A stretch of DNA of 64,000 nucleotides from Cedecea selenatireducens (lineage in GTDB: Bacteria > Pseudomonadota > Gammaproteobacteria > Enterobacterales > Enterobacteriaceae). The position numbers and the translations under genes were made by a program. How positions within the stretch are numbered: position 1 is the stretch's first letter; each line of letters begins with the position of its first letter. Shown piece by piece: positions 8,509-16,721 of the stretch. The stretch is taken from positions 1 through 64,000 of the forward strand of contig NZ_JBHIKW010000002.1 in the NCBI RefSeq assembly GCF_042138895.1. The letters run 5' to 3'. The notes beneath the pieces are model-generated. The model made no database searches and was not told where the DNA came from. It was given only the letters and a program-made list of their open reading frames with translations.

Positions 8509-9173
8509 CCGACATCACTCCCCAACCATTTTCGCCCCGCCGCCAGCAGCAGCTGGCGCATAATTAACGACAGCACCAGATACATTAAGGTGGTCACCAG
8601 GTAGACCTCAAAGCTCAGGAAGGTGCGTGACTGAATAAGGCTGGCGGCAAACGTCAGATCTTCGCAGGAAACCTGCGACACCACGGAAGACCCCAGCATC
8701 ACGATAATGCACTGGCTAACCAGCGACGGATAAATGCGCTTCAGCGACGGCGGCAACACCACGCGTAAAAACGTCTGGCTGCGGCTTAACCCCAGCACGC
8801 GAGCCGCTTCCCACTGCCCTTTCGGCGTCACCTGAATGCCCGCCCGGATAATTTCGGTGCTGTAAGCCCCAAGATTAATCAGCATCGCGATAAGTGCCGC
8901 TTCCCCGGCGTTGAGCTTTAGCCCCAGCGCCGGTAGCCCAAAGACAATAAAGAACAGCTGCACCACAAACGGCGTGTTGCGGATCAGCTCCACATAGCCG
9001 CCCCACACGAGGCTTAACAGCCCCGGTTTGCCGCTGCGAATGGCCGCCCCGGTAATGCCGATGGCAACGCCACCCACGGTCGCCATAACGGTGAGCCCCA
9101 GCGTCACCCACAGGCCGGCAAGTAGCGCCGGCCAGTAGGGCAGCAGACCGGCAAAATCAAGTTGCGTGGTCAT
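8505..9173 (-). CDS. Polar amino acid ABC transporter permease (HisQ/GltJ family), first
   Basis: 222-residue inner-membrane permease. The region around NTPFVVQLFFIVFGLP is characteristic of PAAT permeases, and the EAA loop GQWEAARVLGLSRSQTFLRV is present at about residues 122-141. It begins 10 bp after the binding-protein stop and overlaps the next permease by 4 nt. Together the two permeases form the membrane pore. Confidence 0.88.
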   Translation of the reverse strand: MTTQLDFAGLLPYWPALLAGLWVTLGLTVMATVGGVAIGITGAAIRSGKPGLLSLVWGGYVELIRNTPFVVQLFFIVFGLPALGLKLNAGEAALIAMLINLGAYSTEIIRAGIQVTPKGQWEAARVLGLSRSQTFLRVVLPPSLKRIYPSLVSQCIIVMLGSSVVSQVSCEDLTFAASLIQSRTFLSFEVYLVTTLMYLVLSLIMRQLLLAAGRKWLGSDVG

Positions 9174-9183
9174 TCCCGGCTCC

Positions 9184-9975
9184 TCAGGCGCCGAGGTTGG
9201 CAGGCAGCGGCGCCTGCATCCATTTCTGCGACAGGGCGTTCAGAGTGTTGTCCTTCAGCGCGTCACCAATCAGCTCATCTACCTTCGCTTTCAGGGCAGG
9301 CTCGTTCTTTTTCAGCCCGATGTAGCAAGGCGAGTCTTTGAGCATAAACTGGCTGACCGGGGCTTTGGTTGGGCTCTGGCGGGCAATTGCCGCCACGACC
9401 AGGTTGCCGGTGGCGATGTACTGCACCTGGCCGGAAAGGTAAGCAGAAATCGTGGTGTTGTTGTCTTCGTAGCGCTTCACGTCGGCGTCTTTCGGCGCGA
9501 GATCGGTTAATACCATGTCTTCTACTGCGCCACGGGTCACGCCGATGGTTTTCCCGCTGAGCGCTTTAGCATCGGCTACCGTGGCATCTTTCGGCCCAAA
9601 TACGCCCAGGAAGAACGGGGCATAGGCGCGGCTAAAATCGATGACCTTTTCACGTTCGGCGTTTTTGCCGAGGCTGGAAATCACCAGGTCAACCTTGTCC
9701 GTTTGCAGGTACGGGACGCGGTTCGCGCTGGTCACCGGCACCAGCTGCAGTTTGACTTTCAGCCCCTTCGCCAGGTAGGCCGCCATATCGATGTCGTAAC
9801 CCTGCGGCTTCAGGTCAGCATTCACCGAACCAAAAGGCGGGAAATCCTGCGGGACCGCCACGCGCAGCACGCCGCGCTTTTCAATATCCTGCAGCTGGTC
9901 GGCCATTACCGCCCCGGCCTGAGCCAGCAGAACCGTCGCGCCAACTAAAGAGAACAACCATTTTTTCATCGTCAT
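9184..9975 (-). CDS. Polar amino acid ABC transporter periplasmic binding protein
   Basis: Family 3 solute-binding protein (HisJ/GlnH fold), about 263 residues from ATG 9975, where GAGG lies 6-7 nt upstream; ATG 9987 and ATG 9969 are in-frame alternatives. The signal peptide ends near AVMA. The mature protein shows RVAVPQDFPPFG, the GYDIDMAAYLA substrate-pocket segment and DLVISSLGKNAEREKVIDFS, all family hallmarks. The ligand is unknown. It heads an operon with two permeases and an ATPase placed between lysP and yeiE; E. coli has nothing between those two genes, so this is an accessory block. Confidence 0.88.
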   Translation of the reverse strand: MTMKKWLFSLVGATVLLAQAGAVMADQLQDIEKRGVLRVAVPQDFPPFGSVNADLKPQGYDIDMAAYLAKGLKVKLQLVPVTSANRVPYLQTDKVDLVISSLGKNAEREKVIDFSRAYAPFFLGVFGPKDATVADAKALSGKTIGVTRGAVEDMVLTDLAPKDADVKRYEDNNTTISAYLSGQVQYIATGNLVVAAIARQSPTKAPVSQFMLKDSPCYIGLKKNEPALKAKVDELIGDALKDNTLNALSQKWMQAPLPANLGA

Positions 9976-10153
9976 GTGCAGCCTCATCGCCTGATTGAAA
10001 CAAAAGATTCTTTGAATTCAATTCTGCAACTAATGTGCCAATGAAGAGGGATCGCGAAGATTGTGGCGGTATCACGGTGAAAGGAAGGTTAACAAGAGGA
10101 TAGCTGCCTCGCAGCTACACCCCAATCAGGTGCAGCTGCAAGATTTTGGTGCA

Positions 10154-11020
10154 TTATGCTTCGCAGTAGCGCAGGAAGCGAAGCAGCGCGTTGGAGATGT
10201 GCTTCTGGCGGTGGTGGATGCGGTACAGCGTGCGCACCAGGCGAGGGAGCGGGACGACAACCTCCACCAGCGAGCCGCTTTCCAGCTGCTCGGCAATGAC
10301 GCGGCGGGACAGGCAACTGATGCCCAGGCCGTGGCGTACCGCATGTTTGATCGCCTCGGAATTGCCCAGCTCCATCCCCATCTGGAACTTCGGCAGGTGC
10401 GACAGCAATAAATAGTCGACAATCTCACGGGTGCCTGAGCCACGCTCACGCAGGATCCACGGCTGTTTTGCCAGGTTTTCAAGCGTGACCGGCTGATGTA
10501 CCAGCGGGTTCCCCGGCGAAGCAAAGACCACCAGCTCATCTTCCAGCCAGGGTTCAGTGACCAGCTCCGCCATGTGGCACGGGCCTTCTATCAGGCCGAT
10601 ATCGACACGAAAATCCGCCACCGCGTTAATCACGTCCTGACTGTTGCCGACGCTAAGCTCGAGCGGCAGCTTCGGAAAGTCGCGCCGGTAGCGGGCAATC
10701 ATCTCCGGCAGAATATAGTTGCCAATGGTGCTGCTGGCATAAACACGAATTGCGCCGTTATCTTCGCGAAACAGCTGTTCTATTTCACCCGCCTGCTCCA
10801 GCAGCCCCACCACACGCGGATAGAGCAGCCTGCCGTGCTCGTTGACGACCAGCCGCTTCCCGACCCTGTCGAAAAGCTGAACCCCAAGCTGCCCTTCCAG
10901 GTCGGCCAGGGCGGCGCTTACCGCCGACTGGGACAGAGACAGCATCTGGGATGCCTGGGTGGTCGAGCCGCTTTTAAGGACTTCAGCAAACACTTCAAGT
11001 TGCCGCAGCGTGATATGCAT
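10154..11020 (-). CDS. yeiE: LysR-type regulator YeiE
   Basis: Cytoplasmic LysR-family transcription factor: winged helix-turn-helix at residues 1-60 (MHITLRQLEVFAEVLKSGST, then SQSAVSAALADLEGQLGVQL) and a periplasmic-binding-protein-like effector domain. From ATG 11020 it is 288 residues and aligns from its first residue with E. coli YeiE; the frame extends 13 codons further up without homology. In Salmonella YeiE is reported as a sulfite-responsive activator acting on the divergent yeiH; the divergent arrangement is preserved here with a 125-bp AT-rich gap. Downstream, TAGCTGC/GCAGCTA (10101-10117) is a weak terminator candidate. Confidence 0.93.
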   Translation of the reverse strand: MHITLRQLEVFAEVLKSGSTTQASQMLSLSQSAVSAALADLEGQLGVQLFDRVGKRLVVNEHGRLLYPRVVGLLEQAGEIEQLFREDNGAIRVYASSTIGNYILPEMIARYRRDFPKLPLELSVGNSQDVINAVADFRVDIGLIEGPCHMAELVTEPWLEDELVVFASPGNPLVHQPVTLENLAKQPWILRERGSGTREIVDYLLLSHLPKFQMGMELGNSEAIKHAVRHGLGISCLSRRVIAEQLESGSLVEVVVPLPRLVRTLYRIHHRQKHISNALLRFLRYCEA

Positions 11021-11145
11021 AAGAGGGCTTTCCTGTGGTGGCAGCGAGTTGCTTACCACTTATAAAGATTAATTATAAATATATAATCAATTTTATTTTT
11101 ATGCCAGCGAGGCGTAGCCTTTTTGCCATGACAAAGGAGAAGGTT
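11021..11145. promoter_or_regulatory. Divergent yeiE-yeiH promoter region
   Basis: A 125-bp gap with an AT-rich core at about 11059-11102 between two divergent starts, the usual place for a LysR-type regulator site (T-N11-A with imperfect dyad) controlling both genes. I cannot assign the exact operator. AAAGGAGAAGG just before 11146 is a strong ribosome binding site for yeiH. Confidence 0.6.
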
Positions 11146-12195
11146 ATGACTGCACTCACAGTACAAGCTCACCGCCACACGCTGTGGCACTTTTTACCGG
11201 GGCTGGCGCTTTCCGCCGCCATTACCGGACTGGCGTTATGGCTCGGCAATATCCCAGCTGTGGCCGGAGTTGGCCTTAGCGCCCTGACGCTTGCCATCCT
11301 TTGCGGCATGATTGTCGGCAACACCGTTTACCCAAAAATCTGGCAGCATTGCGACGGCGGCGTGCTGTTCGCCAAACAGCATCTGCTGCGCCTCGGCATT
11401 ATTCTTTATGGCTTCCGCCTGACGTTTTCGCAAATTGCCGACGTCGGCGTAAGTGGCCTGCTGATTGACGTGCTGACGCTGTGCAGCACCTTCGCCCTCG
11501 CCTGCTGGCTCGGCCAAAAAGTCTTCGGGCTGGATAAACAAACCAGCTGGCTGATTGGCGCGGGCAGCAGCATTTGCGGTGCGGCGGCGGTGCTTGCCAC
11601 CGAGCCCGTGGTCAAAGCCGAGGCCAGCAAAGTCACCGTGGCGGTGGCAACCGTGGTTATCTTCGGGACCCTGGCTATCTTTATCTACCCGATGATTTAC
11701 CCGTTCGTCAGCCAGTGGTTTACGCCGGAAACCTTCGGGATCTACACCGGCTCGACGATGCATGAGGTCGCTCAGGTTGTAGCGGCAGGCCATGCGATTA
11801 GCCCTGAAACGGAAAACGCGGCGGTGATTGCCAAAATGCTGCGCGTGATGATGCTTGCGCCGTTCCTGATTTTCCTGGCCGCCCGCGTTAAGTCTTTGGC
11901 ACCGGCTGGCAGCGCGCAGACGAGCAAAATCACTATCCCATGGTTTGCGATACTGTTTATCGTGGTGGCGATTTTCAACTCCTTCCACTTCTTACCGCAG
12001 GCCGTGGTTAATCTACTTGTCACGCTGGATACCGTCCTGCTGGCGGTGGCGATGGCCGCACTCGGCCTGACGACCCACGTCAGCGCGCTGAAAAAAGCCG
12101 GCGTGCGCCCGCTGCTGATGGCGCTGGTGCTGTTCATCTGGCTGATTGTCGGCGGTGCGGGCATTAACCTGGCGATTCACCACCTGATCGCATAA
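11146..12195 (+). CDS. yeiH: UPF0324 inner-membrane protein YeiH (putative sulfite exporter family)
   Basis: 349-residue polytopic inner-membrane protein of the PSE/UPF0324 family; E. coli YeiH is also 349 residues. The conserved LLRLGIILYGFRLTFSQI, IGAGSSICGAAAVLATEPVV and GSTMHEVAQVVAAG segments are present. A role in sulfite detoxification has been reported for the YeiE-YeiH pair in Salmonella; transport by YeiH itself is inferred. ATG 11146 is chosen over upstream in-frame starts because of the adjacent AAAGGAGAAGG and the family length. Confidence 0.92.
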   Translation: MTALTVQAHRHTLWHFLPGLALSAAITGLALWLGNIPAVAGVGLSALTLAILCGMIVGNTVYPKIWQHCDGGVLFAKQHLLRLGIILYGFRLTFSQIADVGVSGLLIDVLTLCSTFALACWLGQKVFGLDKQTSWLIGAGSSICGAAAVLATEPVVKAEASKVTVAVATVVIFGTLAIFIYPMIYPFVSQWFTPETFGIYTGSTMHEVAQVVAAGHAISPETENAAVIAKMLRVMMLAPFLIFLAARVKSLAPAGSAQTSKITIPWFAILFIVVAIFNSFHFLPQAVVNLLVTLDTVLLAVAMAALGLTTHVSALKKAGVRPLLMALVLFIWLIVGGAGINLAIHHLIA

Positions 12196-12219
12196 TTCAA
12201 TACGGAAAAAAGCCTCCTG

Positions 12220-12256
12220 ACCCGCTATCATGACGGATTACAGATAGCGGGTTTTG
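12220..12256 (+). terminator. Terminator after yeiH
   Basis: ACCCGCTATC (12220-12229), 13-nt loop, GATAGCGGGT (12243-12252), then TTT. It ends 26 bp before nfo, so nfo needs its own promoter or read-through. Confidence 0.75.
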
Positions 12257-12281
12257 CCCGTCAAGAAACAGGAGAAGACAG

Positions 12282-13139
12282 ATGAAGTTTATTGGAGCGC
12301 ACGTTAGCGCCTCGGGCGGCCTGGAAAATGCCGCCATCCGCGCCCACGAACTGGAAGCCACCGCTTTTGCCCTGTTCACCAAGAATCAACGCCAGTGGCG
12401 CGCCGCGCCGCTGACCAGCGAAATTATCGACAGCTTTAAAAGCGCCTGCGAAAAATATCACTACGGTCCGGGCCAAATTCTCCCTCACGACAGCTACCTG
12501 ATTAACCTCGGCCATCCGGTTGAAGAGGCGCTGGAGAAATCCCGCGAGGCGTTTATCGACGAGATGGTTCGCTGCCAGGACCTGGGGCTGACGCTGCTGA
12601 ATTTTCATCCGGGCAGCCACCTGAAGCAAATTCCGGAAGAGGAATGCCTGAAGCGTATCGCAGAGTCGATCAACATTGCGCTGGAAAAATCCGAGGGCGT
12701 GACCGCCGTTATTGAAAACACCGCAGGCCAGGGCAGCAACCTCGGTTTCCGCTTTGAACATCTCGCCGCCATCATTGACGGCGTGGATGATAAATCCCGC
12801 GTTGGCGTCTGCATTGATACCTGCCACGCTTTTGCCGCCGGTTACGATCTGCGTACCGAAGAAGACTGTGAAAATACCTTTAGCGAGTTCGAACGCATTG
12901 TCGGCTTTAAATACCTTCGCGGCATGCACCTTAACGATGCCAAAAGTGAATTTGGCAGCCGCGTTGACCGCCATAACAGCCTGGGCCTCGGCAACATCGG
13001 CCACACGCCGTTCAGCTGGATCATGCGCGATGCACGTTTCGACGGCATCCCGTTAATTCTGGAAACCACTAATCCGGATATCTGGGCGGAAGAAATCGCC
13101 TGGCTTAAGGCGCAGCAGCACGAAGAAGCTACGGCTTAG
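12282..13139 (+). CDS. nfo: Deoxyribonuclease IV (AP endonuclease) Nfo
   Basis: Cleaves the phosphodiester bond 5' of abasic sites and removes 3'-blocking groups in base excision repair; induced by SoxRS in E. coli. 285 residues, identical in length to E. coli Nfo, TIM-barrel fold. The trinuclear zinc ligands are all visible: H69 (LPHD), H109 (NFHPGS), E145 (VIENTAG), D179 and H182 (IDTCHAF), H216 (GMHLNDAK), D229 and H231 (RVDRHNS), E261 (LILETTN). The start has AACAGGAGAAGACAG upstream. I did not find a clear SoxS box. Confidence 0.96.
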   Translation: MKFIGAHVSASGGLENAAIRAHELEATAFALFTKNQRQWRAAPLTSEIIDSFKSACEKYHYGPGQILPHDSYLINLGHPVEEALEKSREAFIDEMVRCQDLGLTLLNFHPGSHLKQIPEEECLKRIAESINIALEKSEGVTAVIENTAGQGSNLGFRFEHLAAIIDGVDDKSRVGVCIDTCHAFAAGYDLRTEEDCENTFSEFERIVGFKYLRGMHLNDAKSEFGSRVDRHNSLGLGNIGHTPFSWIMRDARFDGIPLILETTNPDIWAEEIAWLKAQQHEEATA

Positions 13140-13181
13140 TTGTTGAGCGTATTGCACCTGGATCTTAGCTGGCAGCAACGC

Positions 13182-13466
13182 TCAGCGTGCTGCCAGCTCA
13201 TAGTAAAATGCCGGGTTGGCCTGAATCGTCGCCAGCACTTTTGCTGCGAGGCCAGTGGGGTTCCGGCGCTTTAATTCCCAGCTTTTGATGGTGTCAACGC
13301 TGGTGCCTAACGCCTTTGCCATTTCACTTTGTGAAACATTCAGCTGCTCTCTGATCGCCCGGACATCCGCCACGTCATAGCGAACCACCATTGCAGGTGC
13401 CTTCGCGCCATTTTTAATCTCTACCGCCTCTTCAAGCGAGGATTTAAGGTCATTAAAAAAACTCAT
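13182..13466 (-). CDS. XRE-type antitoxin / autorepressor (NadS-HigA-like)
   Basis: 94-residue protein with an N-terminal tail and a helix-turn-helix at about residues 38-75 (IREQLNVSQSEMAKALGTSV, then DTIKSWELKRRNPTGLA). The layout matches NadS/HigA antitoxins that neutralise a RelE/HigB toxin and repress the operon. It is encoded second, overlapping the toxin stop by 14 nt, which is the HigBA gene order. Expected to bind the paired GTACnnnGTAC sites upstream of the toxin gene. Confidence 0.85.
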   Translation of the reverse strand: MSFFNDLKSSLEEAVEIKNGAKAPAMVVRYDVADVRAIREQLNVSQSEMAKALGTSVDTIKSWELKRRNPTGLAAKVLATIQANPAFYYELAAR

Positions 13467-13800
13467 GCTCTATTTTACCTTTCAATAATGTCGTCAGTTT
13501 TCTGAGTTCAGTTTTTTCCGCGGCCGTCAGGTCTTCTTTTATATTCTTCGGCCAGGCCATAATCAGCCAAATCACCTCCGCCGTTGCCAAAAAATAAACA
13601 ACCCTGGCACCTCCGCTTTTCCCCCGAACGCCGGTTGCCATCCTGATCTTCCGTAATCCCCCGGTTTTCTGTATCAGGTCACCTTTCTCCGGCGATCCAA
13701 TTAATTCTTTTTGCAACGCGCTAAGTTCGTCATCCGTCGCGAGCTGTTTAATCTGGCGAGTGAATAACGTCGTCTCAATAAAAGTAATAGCGTGAGTCAT
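13453..13800 (-). CDS. RelE/HigB-family toxin
   Basis: 115 residues from ATG 13800. RelE/ParE-superfamily features: FTRQIKQLATDDELSALQKEL, the LRKIRMATGVRGKSGGARVVYF strand block with basic residues, and the C-terminal AWPKNIKEDLTAAE helix typical of HigB-like mRNA interferases that cleave mRNA on the ribosome. The frame is open 51 nt further up, but that part runs through the operator repeats; ATG 13800 with AGGA/GGGG upstream is more plausible. It is paired with the antitoxin gene at 13182. Toxicity is inferred from family. Confidence 0.83.
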   Translation of the reverse strand: MTHAITFIETTLFTRQIKQLATDDELSALQKELIGSPEKGDLIQKTGGLRKIRMATGVRGKSGGARVVYFLATAEVIWLIMAWPKNIKEDLTAAEKTELRKLTTLLKGKIEHEFF

Positions 13801-13819
13801 CGTGCCCCCATCCTTGAGG

Positions 13820-13849
13820 GTACTAAGTACACCATCGAGTACATAGTAC
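13820..13849 (-). promoter_or_regulatory. Double operator and promoter of the toxin-antitoxin operon
   Basis: Two copies of GTACnnnGTAC, GTACTAAGTAC (13820-13830, a perfect palindrome) and GTACATAGTAC (13839-13849), with centres 19 bp apart, about two helical turns. On the minus strand a -35 TTGGCA and a -10 TACTAT with 18-bp spacing place the distal copy inside the promoter. This fits cooperative autorepression by the antitoxin. Confidence 0.7.
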
Positions 13850-13851
13850 AC

Positions 13852-14077
13852 CTATATTGTTTGCCTTGCCAAAATATTCGTTTTTAGCCGGCAGGAAACA
13901 AGGTTGAAATATCAGGATTGTGCAAAGGGCTTAGTAAAGGGCTGTAACGAGTTGGAGAGTTTTCAGTCATGTGGGAGAGATCCCGAAAGGCATTTAAGGG
14001 ATTGCAGGGAATGAAAAATAAAGGCAGAAGAGAAACGTCTGCCTTCAACAGAAAGAAGGCAGACGTTGAATTGGAGA
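13852..14077. terminator. Intergenic region with fruA terminator hairpin
   Basis: The only structure is a perfect 13-bp inverted repeat AACGTCTGCCTTC (14034-14046) / GAAGGCAGACGTT (14055-14067) with an 8-nt loop, 10 bp past the fruA stop. On the minus strand it is followed by TCTCTTCTGCCTTTATTTTT, a weak U-rich tail. Nothing else recognisable in 13861-14033. Confidence 0.65.
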
Positions 14078-15766
14078 TTAAGCCGCTTTCGCCGCCAGCT
14101 CCGTTTCAGGACGCTTGAGGAAGGCGTAGGACAGGCCAGCCACCAGCGTACCGGCAATAATCGCCAGCAGATAACCCAGCACCGGGGTAATCGCGCCAGG
14201 GATTAGCAGCACAAACAGGCCACCGTGCGGTGCCATCAGCTTCGCGCCAACCGCCATGGACAGCGCCCCCGTCAGCGCGCCGCCGATGATACAGCAAGGC
14301 AGAACGCGCATCGGGTCACGAGCGGCAAACGGAATCGCCCCTTCGGTAATGAAGCACAGCCCCAGTACCAGCGCCGCCTTGCCCCCTTCCTGCTGCGCCT
14401 TATCAAACTTACGGCGAGCAACCAGCGTGGCCAGGCCCAGCGCCAGAGGTGGCACCATACCTGCGGCCATAATCGCCGCCATTGGCGCATAGGTCTGAGT
14501 ACTGAGCAGGCCAACCCCAAAAGCGTATGCCGCTTTGTTCACCGGGCCGCCCATGTCGGTACACATCATCCCGCCCAGAATAGCACCCAGCAGAACCGCG
14601 TTCGCGGTGCCCATGGTTTGCAGCCAGTGGGTCAGGCCCGCCAGGATTTTAGCCACCGGCGTCCCGATCAGGTAGATCATCGCCAGGCCAACAACCAGGC
14701 TTGAGAACAGCGGAATGATCAGAATCGGCTTCAGCGCTTCCATGCTTGGCGGCAGCTTCAGCTTAGAGCTAATCAACTTCGCGATATAGCCCGCCAGGAA
14801 ACCGGCGATGATGCCGCCGATAAAGCCTGAGCCGGTGCTAACTGCCAGCATGCCGCCGATAAGACCCGGCGTCAGGCCCGGACGGTCGGCAATAGAAAAG
14901 GCTATGTAACCCGCCAGCACCGGTACCATCAGAGCGAACGCGGAACCGCCGCCAATCTGCATCAGCGCAGCGGCAAGCGTGCCGGGTTCCTTAAAGGCCT
15001 GGATCCCGAAGGCGAAGGAGAGTGCGATACAAAGACCGCCCGCCACCACCATCGGCAGCATGTAAGAAACGCCGGTCAGCAGGTGACGATACGCTCCGGC
15101 ACTTTCTTTTTTGCCAGATTCCTGAGCAGAGCTTGCTTTACCTGCCGCTTCGTAAGGTTTGGCTTCAACCAGAGCTTTATCCAGCTCCTGGGCGGTTTTC
15201 TTCAGCGCCAGGCCGGTAGAGGTGCGGTACATCGGCTTGCCGGCAAATTTTGCAAGGTCGACTTCAATATCGGCCGCCACAATCACCAGGTCAGCCTCGG
15301 CGACTTCTTCAGGCGTAATCGCGTTACCTGCACCCACGGAGCCACGGGTTTCAACCTTCACCCACCAGCCGCGCTTTTTCGCTTCCGTTTCAATCGCTTC
15401 GGCTGCCATAAAGGTGTGCGCCACGCCGGTTGGGCAGGCGGTGACGGCAACAATACGCTTCGGCCCTTTTGCAGCTACAGGTGCGGCTGCTACCGGTGCC
15501 GTGTACGTCTGTGCCTTACCTTTTGCTTCACTCAGGAACAGCTCAGGATGCTGAACGGCTCTGTCGATATCGCCGAGGAACACCTTTTTGCCGTTCAGCG
15601 AGGTATCAGCCGGAATGGCGGTGCCGACAACAATCGCCAGTTCGGCGTCGTTCGGGTTATCAATGATGTCGAGATGCGCTTTTGGCGCGGCGGCACCGAG
15701 CAGCGTCTTCGCGAGATACGCGCGCGCCTGCCCCAGTCCCGGCTCAATAATTAACAGCGTTTTCAT
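14078..15766 (-). CDS. fruA: PTS fructose transporter subunit IIB'BC FruA
   Basis: Inner-membrane fructose permease of the phosphotransferase system, delivering fructose 1-phosphate. 562 residues: an N-terminal degenerate B' domain (1-90), a functional EIIB domain with phospho-cysteine C111 in VAVTACPTGVAHT, then the EIIC membrane domain (about 225-560) with GGGSAFALMVPVLAGYIAFS and the LCFITEGAIPFAARDP motif. E. coli FruA is 563 residues and collinear. Last gene of fruBKA, 16 bp after fruK. Confidence 0.96.
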   Translation of the reverse strand: MKTLLIIEPGLGQARAYLAKTLLGAAAPKAHLDIIDNPNDAELAIVVGTAIPADTSLNGKKVFLGDIDRAVQHPELFLSEAKGKAQTYTAPVAAAPVAAKGPKRIVAVTACPTGVAHTFMAAEAIETEAKKRGWWVKVETRGSVGAGNAITPEEVAEADLVIVAADIEVDLAKFAGKPMYRTSTGLALKKTAQELDKALVEAKPYEAAGKASSAQESGKKESAGAYRHLLTGVSYMLPMVVAGGLCIALSFAFGIQAFKEPGTLAAALMQIGGGSAFALMVPVLAGYIAFSIADRPGLTPGLIGGMLAVSTGSGFIGGIIAGFLAGYIAKLISSKLKLPPSMEALKPILIIPLFSSLVVGLAMIYLIGTPVAKILAGLTHWLQTMGTANAVLLGAILGGMMCTDMGGPVNKAAYAFGVGLLSTQTYAPMAAIMAAGMVPPLALGLATLVARRKFDKAQQEGGKAALVLGLCFITEGAIPFAARDPMRVLPCCIIGGALTGALSMAVGAKLMAPHGGLFVLLIPGAITPVLGYLLAIIAGTLVAGLSYAFLKRPETELAAKAA

Positions 15767-15782
15767 TGCCTGTCTCCTGCTG

Positions 15783-16721
15783 TCAGTGGAAAGGTTTCAG
15801 GTCGACACGAGCCATCATAGCGGCCAGCTGTGTACGATCGGTAATGCCTACGTTGCTCTGGCTGACGGCCAGGGCCGCAACGGCGGTAGCAAGGCGCAGC
15901 GTGTGTTCACTGGACTCACGCATCAGCAGGCCATAAATCAGGCCGCCGACCATCGAATCCCCTGCGCCAACGGTACTAACAACTTCACAAGTCGGTGGTT
16001 TGGCAATCCATTCACCCGAGGCGTTAACCCACAGCGCACCTTCAGCGCCGAGAGAAATCACCACATGCGCAATCCCCTGCTCACGCAAAGCATGCGCCGC
16101 CTCAATCACGTCTTTCAGTTCAGGCAGTTTGCGCCCGGCCCAAATCTCCAGCTCGCGGCGGTTAGGCTTCACCAGCCATGGCGCGGCTTTCAGGCCTGCA
16201 ACTAATGCTTCACGACTGCTGTCGAAAATAATGCAAGGGCACTGGCTGCGCAGGCGGGTCATCCAGTCGGTGAACGCTTCCGGAGTAACGCCCGCAGGCA
16301 GGCTGCCGCTGACGCAGACCATGTCGAACTGGCCCAGCCAGCTCAGGGAGTCGGCAACGAAGCGCTCCCAGTCAGCACCGGTCACTTCAAAACCGGAGAA
16401 GTTAAGGTCGGTCACTTCGCCGTCTTTTTCGGTCAGCTTGACGTTAATGCGGGTGCGGCCCTGTACGACCTGGAAACGGTTCGCTATGCCCAGTTCGCTG
16501 AAGAGCTGCTGGAAACCATCCTGATTATCTTTGCCCAGGAAGCCGCCCACGGTGACGTCGATGCCAAGATCTTTCAGCACTTTGGCCACGTTAATGCCTT
16601 TGCCAGCGGCATGCAGGCCGGTAGTCCGAACCAGGTTGACTTCACCGCGCTCGATTTCCGGGCAGAAGCCCACTAAGTCATAGGCAGGGTTGAGGGTGAT
16701 AGTCGCTACACGTCTGGTCAT
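15783..16721 (-). CDS. fruK: 1-phosphofructokinase FruK
   Basis: Cytoplasmic kinase converting fructose 1-phosphate and ATP to fructose 1,6-bisphosphate; PfkB/ribokinase family, 312 residues. The PfkB signatures are present: AAGKGINVAKVLKDLG near residues 38-53 and the C-terminal STVGAGDSMVGGLIYG with the catalytic aspartate in GAGD. It overlaps the fruB stop by one nucleotide (TAATG), indicating translational coupling. Confidence 0.96.
   Translation of the reverse strand: MTRRVATITLNPAYDLVGFCPEIERGEVNLVRTTGLHAAGKGINVAKVLKDLGIDVTVGGFLGKDNQDGFQQLFSELGIANRFQVVQGRTRINVKLTEKDGEVTDLNFSGFEVTGADWERFVADSLSWLGQFDMVCVSGSLPAGVTPEAFTDWMTRLRSQCPCIIFDSSREALVAGLKAAPWLVKPNRRELEIWAGRKLPELKDVIEAAHALREQGIAHVVISLGAEGALWVNASGEWIAKPPTCEVVSTVGAGDSMVGGLIYGLLMRESSEHTLRLATAVAALAVSQSNVGITDRTQLAAMMARVDLKPFH

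Noticed and set aside
12261..13004. Long minus-strand open frame across nfo
   Set aside because: Shadow of the well-conserved nfo gene; composition is typical of antisense frames in GC-rich genes.
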